DNA from: Brachypodium distachyon
Lineage: Eukaryota; Streptophyta; Magnoliopsida; Poales; Poaceae
Length of the DNA stretch: 64,000 nt
Direction of reading: 5' to 3'
Assembly (NCBI RefSeq): GCF_000005505.3
Contig: NC_016131.3
Coordinates: forward strand, 42,183,355 to 42,247,354
Part shown: in pieces, positions 44,001 through 54,359 of the stretch
How the letters are laid out: each line of letters starts with the position of its first letter
How positions within the stretch are numbered: position 1 is the stretch's first letter
Position numbers and translations under genes: made by a program
The notes under the pieces: generated by a model
What the model saw: the letters and a program-made list of their open reading frames with translations, nothing else
Databases searched by the model: none
What the model was told of the DNA's origin: nothing

Positions 44001-44338
44001 AACCTGCTGTTGAATCTACTATTTGATCGATACGGGGTATAGGAAAGGGGTCCTTAGGAACATGCACGGTTAAGATCAGTAAAATCCACACACATGCGCA
44101 ATTTATTTCCATCTTTAGGGACTACAACAGGGTTTGCTAACCAAGTAGGGTACAACACTTCCCTGATCGCCCCGGCGTTCTTGAGCTTCTCCACTTCCTG
44201 CTGGATGAACTCTTTGCGTTCCTGTGCTTGCCGGCGAACCTTCTGCTTGACGGGCCGCGCGTCTGGCCGCACCACCAGCTGATGCTCGATCACCTCCCTA
44301 GGGACTCCGGGAAGATCTGACGGCTCCCAAACAAACAC
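41052..44338 (-). pseudogene. Element C pol: reverse transcriptase, RNase H, integrase (frameshifted)
   Basis: RT starts near 44338 (FVWEPSDLPGVPREVIEH), MCVDFTDLNRAC (44080) then a one-base frameshift, PKDPFPIPRIDQIVD (44035), FLDAFSGYHQIKM (43965) and catalytic EAYMDDIVIKS (43790). A stop follows near 43609, then the thumb (LNGFVAALGRFISRWGERAL, 43530), RNase H (MYFDGVFCLQ at 42800; a frameshift near 42690), the integrase zinc region (HRGTSSHHVASRA, 42080), the core (TDNGTQF at 41705; GQVERANAE at 41600) and the C-terminal domain ending HPRKFYP at 41052. MPFELKNAG replaces the usual MPFGLKNAG. At least six frameshifts or stops break it. All domains are present, so it is the most complete pol of this group in the window. 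Confidence 0.87.
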
Positions 44339-44377
44339 GTCAGAGTTCTCCCGGAGGAAGGTGACAAGGGCGCTTTC

Positions 44378-47080
44378 CTATTTGTCGCCGAGGCTCGCAC
44401 CGATGGAGACGGTGCGTGCCTCGTTGCCCGCATGCAAGGGCACCTTCTTGACCTTGGTGCCCTCTTCCTTCAGCTTCGTGCCCTTGCTTACGCGCGGGCT
44501 GGAGCTGGAGCTGCCCCCGGCATCCTGTCCGGGAGCGGCTCGCGCCTTCTTCTGTGCAGGTTGTTCACACGCAAGTGGATCCTCGTTCCCGGCAACGTCG
44601 TAGTCGCCGGGATCCACCACTGCGGAGGTCTTCACGACCTCGCCCACGCACCAAGCAGCGTCCTTCAGGTCGCACTTGATGAAGAGTACGTATGTTGATG
44701 GCATCTTCATCACGCCGTAGGCGCAATGGGTTGCCGTCGTGAACTTGATCAGCGCTGGCCGACCAATGATCCCGTTGTATAGCAACGGGGTGTGAGCCAC
44801 ATCGAAAACGATGTGCTCAGTCTGGAACGCTTCCCGGGAACCGAAGGTCACCGGGAGCTTGATTCACCCCATGGGCTGCACCACTCCGGGGTTGATCCCC
44901 CGGAATGGGTCGGTGGGCTTCATCTGCTCCAGGGGCAGCTGAAGCTTTTCCACCAGCTTGGCGGACAGCAGGTTGAGGCCTTCCCCGCTATCCACCAGTA
45001 CCTTGGTCACCGTCACATTGTTTATGATCGGCGACACCAAGAGGGGGAGCACCCATGAACCCAAGGGACGGATCGGGTGATCATCCGAGTTGAAGGTGCT
45101 CGGCATGTGTGACCACCTCAACGGCTGCTGCGTCTCCTCGCTGGGGAGGAGAGCGCAGACCTCACGCATAAGCCGCTTCACGGCAGCGTGAGACGTGGGA
45201 GCATATGCTCCCCCGTGGATGCAAGCGACGTCGCGCGGCTCCTAGAAGCCCGGCTCGTCGGCGTCGGCGTTGTAGTCATCCCCGCGCTGCTCGGCGCGAG
45301 GCTTGTCGCGTCCTCGGGGAGGCCGGTCCTTGCCGCCGCGGGCCTGACCGCGACACCTCGTGGATTCACCTTTGTCACCGCCAACTGCGCCCCGGCCTGC
45401 TCCGCCGCGAGGGTTGTTCGGGCAATCGATGGAGAGGTGCCCGATGTCTCCGCAGTTGAAACAAGCCCCGGCAGCCGGGCGCTCCTCGTGGTGCTGCTCG
45501 CGCTTCTCCTTGATGGTCTGGAGAGTGCGGCAGTCCTGCGCGTCGTGAGTGGCGTTGGTGTGGATGGGGCATCGCGTGGCCGCTGCCGGCTTGCTGCCCG
45601 ATGCTCCCGCCAACGCTGCCTTCTTGGTGGGCCTCTGGGGAGCCCCCGGCTCTGCGGCAAGCACTTGCTTCCCGCCGCGCTTCCGGGAGCCCTTCTTCCC
45701 GGAGCCCTCCGGTGGGTTTGCCGCCGCTTTGGCGGCAAGCTCGGGCGCCAGGCGCCCTTCCTCGGCCATCGCGCACTTGTGCGCGAGAGCATAGAGGTCC
45801 CTTGTTGTCCGGATCCGGTGCGTAGCTTCTCACGCATCTTCGGGTCACGGACATTGATGATGTATGTGTTGATGATGGCGGCCGCCTCCGCCTCAGGGAT
45901 GGAGTAGGAGAGGTTGGACAACCTGTTGGTGAAGTCCCGCAACGTCTCCCCAAGTTTCTGCACTACTGTGTGTAGTTCCGCCATGGTTCCCGGGCGCTTG
46001 TAGCCGCCCTGGAACGCGTTCATGAACTGCATGCGTAGGTCAACCCAGGAGGCTATGGACCTGGCGGGCAGGTTGAGCAACCAAGTCCTCACTGATCCTT
46101 TGAGGACCATAGGAAACCAGTTGCCCTGACCTTGTCGTCGGCAACAATGGCGTGCATGCCCAACGTGTAGGTCAGGAGGAAATCCTTGTGATTCACGGTC
46201 CCGTTGTACGTCCCGAGCGTCGGCACTCGGAACTTGCAGGGCAACGTCACCCGGCGCAGCTCGCGAGTAAACGCGGCGCAGCCGTCCTCGGCGCCCATGG
46301 GAGCATCGTCCTGCTCCTCTGGACGCGGGCGTTCTGCCTCACGCCGGCACCGGCGCTCCAAGCGCGGGCGGAGGTCTTCCTGCTGGCGGGCGTTCAGGAC
46401 GCCTCGCGCGTCACCCCGTGTAACGGTCGGTGACGAGTCCGAGCACCCCACGAGATCCCGCCTCCTTGCCCTCCCGGCGGGGGAGGGTGTTCTCCGTGCT
46501 CTGAGACGCGGGGCGCGTCTCCGCGTCCCAGGTTCTGCCCCCGGCCTGAACCAGCCGGGGCACCCTCACCTTGCGGCTGCTGGGCGGCGAGTGCGAGGAG
46601 CGCGTCCAGCTCCACCCTCCACGCTTCATGCGCCGGTGTGCCTTGCGGTGGCTCGTAGCGTACCATGACACGTGCGGCTATGATGACTTCTGATTCTCCG
46701 ACCGGCTGCCACTCCACCCTGTCACCCGGTGTCCTCGGGTGTGTGGGGCGAGACTCCATCGGTGTCGCACGCGATGTGCTGTCCTCATGGAGCAGCTGTC
46801 GCTATGCGTCTTCGGCCCGCGAGTGAACTCGCCGGCCGGCGCGCGCGGCGTTGTGGCTGCTCGCGCGGTTGGCTCCGGCATGGGGCGCCGCAGGCCCCCT
46901 CGGCCGGTTGTCTGCCGACGGCCGAGGAGGCGGAGGTGGCAGCTGCGACTGCTGTTGTCGTGGAGGGGACCCCTGGTCCCCTTGTGCCTGTGACGCGCGC
47001 GCAGCGTCGTGGGATGGAGTGCGCATGGCGAGCATGTCGCGCAAGTCGACCCGGGGCTCGTTTGCCTTCTTGGGCGGCAT
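44378..47080 (-). pseudogene. Element C gag and protease (frameshifted)
   Basis: The start at 47080 (MPPKKANEPRVDLRD) is downstream of the PBS. The N-terminal region is in separate frames at 46802-47080 and 46394-46759, then 46089-46451. The gag domain is at 45790-46110 (FMNAFQGGYKRPGTMAELH). The knuckle region with CFNCGDIGHLSIDC lies near 45465 in another frame. Protease runs from 45181 (VLVDSGEGLNLLSAKLVEKL near 44990, with the normal D-S-G) through GRPALIKFTTATHCAYG near 44765. A lysine- and serine-rich linker (KKARAAPGQDAGGSSSSSP near 44540) joins it towards RT, ending in a stop near 44378. The frame changes mean no full Gag is made. Confidence 0.85.
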
Positions 47081-47168
47081 GGCGTGCTAGTTGTTGAAGA
47101 TGTCATAGGCGAAAAAGCCGGTGTTGACGACGATGACGCCGGCAGTCACCCGAAGCTTTCTGCATGCC

Positions 47169-47186
47169 CCCCTACCTGGCGCGCCA
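47169..47186 (-). promoter_or_regulatory. Primer binding site, element C
   Basis: The same 18-base site as in A and B, two bases from the LTR end at 47189. Confidence 0.85.
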
Positions 47187-47188
47187 GA

Positions 47189-47974
47189 TGTCGGAGCACG
47201 GTCTTCGGCATCGGGGATGCCAAGCAACCCCTTTTTGGTTCGGTGGAGGGCGAGGTGATCGCTCTGGCGATCTCCGGCGTGTCTATAGACACGAACTGTT
47301 GACACGAGAGTTTACCCAGGTTCGGGCCATCCAGAGGTGTAATACATTACGTCCTGCTTTGGGGTTGTATTCTATAGTATGATTGTTACAGGTTGCCAGG
47401 GAGTTCCCGGGCTTTTCTACTTGTCCCTATAAGGGCTTGGCTACTTGGGTGAATGCTGAACTGGTCGGAACCTAACCGAACTTAGGTCGAACCCTTTGAC
47501 CGGTGGTGTCGGTCATCCTTTTATAGACAAGGTGATACCACAGGTGCCTATGCATGCAACGTGACACGTTTCCTAGACGCGTGTCACGGCCACATGGAAT
47601 ACAACTTTGCTCATCCATGCTGGACGCCATGCAGCGCCCTGTCCACTGTACACGGTAGAAAAAATGGTTCGTAGGATAGTCGCTTTAGCCTTGCTAAGCA
47701 ATACTAGGCCTGCTGATAAGACTCCTGTCGGTGCATTAAATGCACTGCGCCCGCCGTCTTGTCCTGTCTTCACTGTTCTTGCGGGCCCTGCCTGCATGCC
47801 CGAGCGTGGGTTGCTGGGGTGCCCCTTCCCGGCTAGCGCATATGCCAATTCCCGAGAGGCGTTCCTTCAGCTTCCCGGGGCCGGGGTTTCCGGGGGCTTC
47901 TTGTACTCGGTCCTTCGTCACTGGCGACCCACGCATCCCGTATCAGTGAGACCCCTTGGGCCACTGATACGACA
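47189..47974 (-). repeat. 5' LTR of element C (786 bp)
   Basis: TG at 47189 to CA at 47974. A minus-strand TATA-like TCTATAAAAGG is near 47517-47528. TSD gacaa is at 47975-47979. Confidence 0.9.
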
Positions 47975-47979
47975 GACAA

Positions 47980-48805
47980 CTTCATTATCTTCTCAAATTT
48001 CTGGAAGTAACAAGGGAGATGGACCGATTTTGGATAAATGAGAGTCCTAACTAGTTGGACTCAAAATTTGTTTGTGGACCCCAAAATGGCAAATGGGAGT
48101 GTTCAGGGTGTGCCCTTGAAGATGTCCTTAGGGTGTCCAGTTGTCTACTCATGCTCATCGTCAGCCAGTTCAATCACATGCAGCATTCTAGCTTGTAAGG
48201 TTGACGTTAACCTGATTGGGCCATTTCTGGTTGCTTTTGAAAGTGTCAAGCCCTTTTACCAGCGTGCCATGTTGCCTTTTTTAAGAACCGGAGACCCTTT
48301 CACCGCCGCTTTTTCATCTTGTATGATTACATTGCCCGTACCTGCCTAATCTTATGACTCCACTACTCATCTGGGCAATTAAACAACGATTTGGTCACCA
48401 AAGCGGCACTGAAATGCTAGCTTTCTGCTAATTGCTCGTGTCTTTGCATCATTTTCAAATCCTGATGGAACTTAAAGATCCACCGCATGCTGAGTGCTAA
48501 GACACGAGGAAGACGGAGTGCTATATTATACTGCACTACAATGGCATGCCATATGATTAATTAATTGACCAGATTAGTTTGTGAGCGTTAACAGTTGACG
48601 AAATCCAATGAACCAAATCGTTTTTGACTGCTTCGATCATCTGTTCACACATTCTATGACTAGCATCCCCCAGAAGGAAAAAAACGACGCTACATACCAT
48701 CCCCGGATTCGGGATTCTCCATCAGTGAGACCGATGTGCTCGTTTAGCAAGCGACCAAAAATAACTGTACCGAATAGTCAAAGCGTGATGTACTGACAGC
48801 GAGAT
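47980..48805. other. Unassigned flank between element C and LINE-2
   Basis: Mixed-composition sequence continuous with 26190-26432 before element C inserted. No domain, splice-supported gene or terminal repeat is recognised. A 103-codon ORF at 48038-48349 has no features I can name. Confidence 0.45.
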
Positions 48806-48819
48806 GATCAGAAAACTAT
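48806..48819. repeat. Target site duplication of LINE-2 (left copy)
   Basis: GATCAGAAAACTAT here and again at 50711-50724, 14 bases, perfect. It abuts the poly-T (poly-A of the minus strand) on the left and the truncated 5' end on the right. Confidence 0.9.
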
Positions 48820-50710
48820 TTTTTTAAAGAATGCGACCTAACGGATGCATCATCGATATAAGAAGGAGAAGGCCAGAGGCCAGTTACAACCCCGTTAACG
48901 GTTACAACACCACCTAGTGGCCAAAAAACGCTAAAAGACTACGTGGCGACATGCAACCTACTCGCCAAAGCGGCCGCAAACAACGGACCACTCCCCAGGA
49001 GCCCGGCGCTCTCCCAGCGAGAAGCCTCATCACGGATACAAAGGAGCAATCTCCGAACCGATGACGATTGACCATTGAAGACCACATCGTTTCTGTGGCG
49101 CCAAACGCTCCACATCACCAGGGTGATTGCCGTCCGGTAACTCTTGATCAGCCCTCTCGGGCCATTGATGCCCACCCACCATGAACGTAGATTAGCGTCC
49201 GCGGTCGGCCTCCAGCCAGAACAGTTCCAAGCCAGAAGGACGCACTCCCAGACTTGCCGAGCCACCACACATCCCAACAAGAGATGAGGGAGGGTCTCCA
49301 GCTCTTGAGCGCACAACGGGCAGTGAAGGGGTGAGGAAGCCCCCGCCTCTGCAAACGATCCGCCATCCAACACCGGTCCTTCGCCGCCAACCAAGCAAAG
49401 AACTTACACCGGCCCGGAGCCTTAGTCCTCCAGACTTGAGCCGCCAGCGGGTCAGTGGTGTGGCCGGCAAACATATTCCGATACACAGAGCCCGCCGAGT
49501 AAGCGCCACTCGACGACCAGTTCCACACCAGTGAGTCTTCCCTTCCCTCAGCAAATTGAAATCCCTAGAGCCTGGTCCAGAGAGCAAAAAACTCGCCGAG
49601 GGCCACATCCCCAAGATCCGGCACCACGTCAGAGAGCCAGGCACCCTGCAGACCCTCGCGGACCGTCCGCGTCCTCGCCACCCGCGGTTGGACAGCAGCC
49701 ACCAGGCAGGGGAAACGATCCCTGATCTTGTAACCGTCAAGCCAGCGATCCGTCCAGAAGAGGGTGCCCCGCCTGTCACCAACCCTAGAGGAGATCGCCG
49801 CCTCGAAAATCTCCGTAACGGTGGGCTTCATCTGAATCGCAAACTCCCTCCATGGTTTGGAATCATCCACCTTAGCCAGCCACAGCCAACGTGCCCTGAG
49901 CGCCGTGTTAAGGAGGCCAAGGTTAGGAATGCCAAGTCCTCCCAACTCCTTTGGCGAGCAGGCTTTGTCCCACGCCACAAGGCAATGACCCTCATTTGCC
50001 TCCTTGCGGCCACTCCACAAGAAACCGCGACAAATCTTCTCAATCCCTTTCAGGGTCTTCGCCGGAAGGTCGAGCGACATCATGGAGTAAACCGGCAGGG
50101 AAGCCAGAGTGGACTTCACCAGCACCAAGCGACCCCCTTTAGACAGCAGAGGCGCTTTCCACGTAGCGACCTTGTTGCCCACCTTGTCCATCACAGAGCT
50201 CAATTGGTTAGCCGTGGCCTTCCGAATGCCCAATGGCAAACCCAGGTAGGAGCAAGGGAATCCACCGACCTCACAACGGAGCAGGGCACCAACCAAGTTT
50301 CCTTGTTCCGGCGAGCAATGAATGAGGTGTGTAGAACATTTGGAGAAGTTAGTGCACAGCCCCGAAGCCACACCGAAATCGGCAATGATCGCCGAACAAG
50401 CCGAGAGATCCATCCGGGACGGCCGCAAGAAGGTGACCACATCATCCGCAAACAAGGAGGTGCGGTGACAAAAACCACGATCAGCAAGGCATGAAAGAAG
50501 ACCACAATCAGTTGCCTTCTTGAAGAGCCCATGGAGGATGTCCATCATGAGGATGAACAACATCGGCGAGAGCGGGTTCCCTTGCCGAAGCCCACGCCTG
50601 TGCAGAATGGTCTCGCCGGGGACCCCATTCAAATGCACACGCGTGGTCGCCCAGGAAAGGAGGCCACAAATCCATGCCCAGAAACGAGGACCAAACCCCC
50701 TTCGCTAGAG
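48820..50710 (-). mobile_element. LINE-2, 5'-truncated non-LTR retrotransposon
   Basis: A minus-strand copy with a short A tail (TTTTTTT on plus at 48819-48825), a 3' UTR to about 48939 and ORF2 from 50638 down. The 5' end stops at 50710 inside reverse transcriptase, a normal outcome of incomplete target-primed reverse transcription. It differs from LINE-1 in sequence and is more GC-rich, so it belongs to another L1-type family. Confidence 0.9.
48939..50708 (-). pseudogene. LINE-2 ORF2 C-terminal part: RT and zf-RVT
   Basis: Reading from 50638: HRRGLRQGNPLSPMLF (near 50600), catalytic LFADDVVTF (near 50470), SYLGLPLG (50240), WKAPLLSKGGRLVLVKSTL (50150), GFLWSG (50020) and ELGGLGIPNL (49940), in one frame to 49565. 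A frameshift leads to RTKAPGRCKFFAWLAAKDR (49430) and then, after another shift, the zinc part CPLCAQELETLPHLLLGCVVA (49300) and VWRHRNDVVF (49090), ending at a stop at 48939. The missing N-terminal endonuclease and the early RT motifs mean it was dead on arrival; only two or three frame changes have accumulated. Confidence 0.88.
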
Positions 50711-51387
50711 GATCAGAAAACTATCAAACCTCAAGATAAGGAGCATGAGTTCGGCATGGAAAAAGTGCCCTTTTCGGGCACTTATTCGTCTGTTTGATTT
50801 TGTTTGTTAGGTTCAGTTTTGCAAGTTGCAAAGAAATTAGAAATAAGATTTGGTGTCGGAGCTGGAGCCATACATCAGTTAGTGCTAAAAAGAGTGATAA
50901 TTACAGCTCACGAAGTCCAAATGCACGAGTTGGTGCGGTCAAAGAATTGCCTGAAGGTCATTTGCGCCGTTTAAGAAAAGGAAACCGTGGAAGGAAGCTG
51001 CGAGGTGCGCAGAAGGTGATTTTAACCTGAAAGCAGCGAAAACAAACAAAACTGGATACTATTAGCTTTTAGTTTTGTAATTTTTTTAAGCGGGAGTGGA
51101 AACAAATATGAAAACCCCATAGAAGAATACACAACAAATATTGACAGGAACAAAAAAAATATCGTAATATATATATATAGTGAATACGGTGCGATTAAAG
51201 ACGTGGAAGTGAATGTTTGTCAGACAAAAGTTGGAAGGCATGGACAGATGGAGGACGGCAGAAAATTGGCAGTGGACGCATAACAACAGCGAGTTTCGTA
51301 GGTTTGTTTTTATGCAGCAACTTTCATTGGGTTGCACTGGGCCGAAATAACAACGAAAGAAAGAAATTTCAGGCTTCATGTGTTTTT

Positions 51388-51450
51388 GAGATGTCCTTTC
51401 GCTAAGGAGGTGTGGCACCTCGCCCGGAGCAATTGCCCTGCTCTAGTTTG
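51388..51450 (+). pseudogene. Short LINE zf-RVT-like remnant
   Basis: The frame HVFLRCPFAKEVWHLARSNC before a stop near 51450 resembles the end of the zinc-binding domain after LINE reverse transcriptases (H-x-F-x-x-C-P-F-A-K-x-V-W). Only about 20 residues are similar, so this is tentative. Confidence 0.4.
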
Positions 51451-52313
51451 AAGCGTGAAAAAACTGTAAGCTAACTGACCATACAACGACATGCAAATTT
51501 ACACATGCAACAGTGAAACTTTTGTTGTGATTCTGCGGCTATGATGCTCTCACCAATCAATCACCTATACTTTCCGTCTCTCATGTAACTTTCCAATTAC
51601 TCACGACTCAAGAAAGCAGAGGCGGAATTATCGGCGTGCGGGTTGGGTGCTCAGGGCCGACCAATCGTTTTTCATTCATTTGAGCAAAGACCCCGTCAAT
51701 ATTCCGTCCCGTTCTTCTTTTAATTTCACTTGCGGTGAGCCTCTGACCGTTTAATGACGTGAAGATGATGCATGGCGCGCTACAACGAAACCTCTACGCC
51801 CATCTCTCTCTTCATTCGCGCGGTGCGGTAGCTCATTTCACGACCTCCTGTGCTGTGCACGTTGAATTCGCCGGGCTGCACTGCACGCTCTCCGGCGACC
51901 GCATGGCCGTACGGTTGCTGGCGACCTTTATTAATCTGTTCAGTAGAGACCTGGTTACGCGCGAGGTCGTTCGGTTTTATTTCTTGTTTACCAATCTCTG
52001 TTCTCTGGTCTGTTCTCTCGAATTGACTAAACATGGTACACGTGCAAAAGACAGGTAATGAAAAAAAATCGGTGAGACAAATTGTTAGATGACCACAGTA
52101 ATATTGGGACCGATTTGTAACTAACCAAGTGTTTCCATAATAGATTGAAAGTTTTCCATCAGGTGTGATTTGGTAACTGAAATTGAAACGTGTTGTATGC
52201 TGTGTTTCTTCTATCTCGTGTTGCTGAAAATGACTACAAGAGTAGATTGCACTACTGGAGCAGAAAAAGAGTAATGCGTCAAAGGTCGTCGAACTATTTT
52301 AGGTGTCTCTCAT

Positions 52314-52460
52314 AGGTTTTGAATCTTTAAAAATAATCATTTAGATCCTTAGAGTGTACTTAGTTTTGGTTTGCGGGTTGCTGAAGTGTGAAGAGTTAAT
52401 TAGTTTTTTCATGTAGGATTTGAAATTTAAAAAAACGTCATCTAGATCCTCAAAGCATAC
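52314..52460. repeat. Diverged 46-bp direct repeat
   Basis: 52314-52359 and 52415-52460 both read AGG(T/A)TTTGAA...AAA...TCAT(T/C)TAGATCCT(T/C)A...GTAC or CATAC, offset 101 bases, with roughly 75 percent match. No element boundary is associated. Confidence 0.5.
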
Positions 52461-53559
52461 ACGAAGGAGTTATCAAAAGTGTGCCGTGCGCTAGATTTAT
52501 TTCATAATCTGTTGAATACACGAAAGTAGCAAAATTTTGATTAGCGAAACAATAAAATAGACAAAAGTTGTTGAAGCAAGGATTCGCGAGAATCCGTCAC
52601 AATATCAACATAACCTGAGTGACATATGCAGGTCGAAATCTGCCCTAAAATAGTATCAGTCAACATGTCAACTGATTTGAACCTAGATGAGTTCGAGCAT
52701 CGTTCATGTAGTGGTGAGCCAAATTACCTAGTCGTTTGATATATAGTTGATTAGTTCCAACGTATCATTCAGATTTTAAACATGTGCGGGTCAGGTGTGC
52801 GGTCATGTGCCGGCGGACGCATATGTGTGTGTGCCAAGAGGGGACAATCTGGCTTGGGCATGTGAAATCGATATGATGCCAAACTTTGACAAAAATACAT
52901 TATTAATAATACAAGATGAAAGTGATATTCCTAGATCTCTATTGAAAAAAAAACTTTCTAATGGTATAACCTTTATTACATATATTAAATATTGTGTATA
53001 CAACTGTTGGTCAAAATCTGACTTGAATTTTTTGCGAGTTTATAAATTCGAATGGAAGTAATAAGGTAAATCGATCCGGACGGAGGCAGCGGTAAGGTGT
53101 TGGTGCATGTCTTTCACGCTAGTTATGTCTTGATGACAAGTTTGTTCTTCTTCTTAGTACTTCATTGCTCTAGAATATTAGAATCATGCATGCATCGAAT
53201 ATAAATAAGTGTAACAATTAAACTCAGCACATTTCTTTGATGATGATGATGAAACGTGCAATTAAATTTTGTATAAGTAAATTGTATAAAGATTCTTCTA
53301 ACTGAAATTCGTTATTCTCCGATCGGGGCACATGGGAGTCTGACAAATCTGGCACGAAACGGAAGTCATACATGCATGCGTTTGCGACCATCAATTCTCC
53401 CTGCACCCACCGTCGCACATGTCTGCTATGGTTTCTAAGGTCGGCCGACTTGATTAATTATCCATGGAGCCATTCGCTCCGCACATCACGGGCGATGGAA
53501 CGCCATTGCTTGGAAAAGACAACGTCTCTGGACCCTGGAATAACCGAAATTTGCAGATT

Positions 53560-53564
53560 CCCAG
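53560..53564. repeat. Target site duplication of element F (left copy)
   Basis: CCCAG before the left LTR, repeated at 61004-61008 after the right LTR. Confidence 0.85.
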
Positions 53565-54326
53565 CGTTTACAACCAATTTTGGCTTACAAATAAAACTCC
53601 ACCAGAAGTTCTGAATGATCAGCCGGAAGTTCCGCATATTCCTGAAACAGTAATAGAGAGCATCCGGAGGTTCACCCGGAGGTTCGGTCGGAAGTTCCGG
53701 TACCGCGAACCGAAGTTAAAAACAGAGAGAAATAGTCATTAAGATTTACTCGGATGAAAAAGTCGTAAACATGCAAGTTCTTCGTTTTTTCGAGACGAAT
53801 AACTTTGCTTTTGGAATCATTGCGATCTGAGGTCATTTACTAACTCAAAACTGGATTGGAAGGTGTAGCCAGATTTTGGACCGGACAGTTTTCGAAAGTT
53901 CGGGTCCAACCGTCCGAATTAGACTCAAATTAGGGTTTTGGACAAGGATCCAAGTCATTTTCTTGCACGGGAAGTCCAGCCGCCCTTTATATACATGAGG
54001 GGTGACGGCCGATTGAAACAACACACACAATCGCAAAAACCAATTTACAAACCTATCACATCCTATTCTCTGCTTCTCGTTCATCGTCGTTCTTCAAACC
54101 GTAGAGATTTGATCCACGTAGTCCTAGGGGCAGGCGAACTGACCTAGGGCAGCCCATTGCCGCCGTGCGTCCAGACGGGGTCCCTCCCGGGCGTGTGGGG
54201 TTTCGGGTTTCAAAAGATCTTGCCAGCTGTCTTGTGTATCGCGCTTCCGGCGAGGCTCCTCCGGCGACGTGTCTTGTGTATCGCGCTCGACGCCGGGAGT
54301 ACACCTGACGTGTTCGTGTGCGAACA
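53565..54326 (+). repeat. 5' LTR of element F (762 bp)
   Basis: It matches 60306-61003 along its length, with an extra block of about 60 bases near the 3' end (around 54240-54300). It starts CGTTTACAACC where the right copy starts TGTTCACAACC, so the terminal T has changed to C. The TATA box CTTTATATACATGAGG is at about 53983-53998. It ends TGCGAACA at 54326. Confidence 0.85.
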
Positions 54327-54333
54327 CACTTTT

Positions 54334-54352
54334 TGGCGACTCCACTGGGGAC
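54334..54352 (+). promoter_or_regulatory. Primer binding site, element F
   Basis: TGGCGACTCCACTGGGGAC seven bases after the LTR end, the right location and TGG start for a tRNA primer site. The spacing is longer than usual. The tRNA was not identified. Confidence 0.75.
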
Positions 54353-54359
54353 GATCATC

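Larger units (their letters stand above)
26438..47974 (-). mobile_element. Gypsy element C, complete but nested-into
   Basis: 3' LTR 26438-27290, opposite-strand gene 27713-31023, non-coding stretch 31024-31530 continuing at 40121-41050, pol and gag 41052-47080, PBS 47169-47186, 5' LTR 47189-47974. The TSD gacaa is at 26433-26437 and 47975-47979. Without the Copia insertion (8590 bp including its TSD copy) the element is about 12.9 kb. The LTRs differ by roughly 8 percent by eye plus an about 67-bp indel, so this is much older than the Copia element inside it. It is the only one of the four related elements with both ends, RT and protease all visible. Confidence 0.92.
50725..53559. other. Unassigned, low-copy-looking region
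   Basis: AT-rich sequence without recognisable genes. It includes a GTGCCCTTTTCGGGCAC inverted repeat near 50766-50782, a TATATATATATA run near 51168-51178, a small LINE-like remnant at 51388-51450 and a diverged direct repeat at 52314-52460. The ORF at 51759-52058 has no recognisable domain. It may be old host intergenic DNA. Confidence 0.45.

Noticed and set aside
49556..50494. 312-codon plus-strand ORF
   Set aside because: It is the complement of LINE-2 reverse transcriptase; no domain on this strand.
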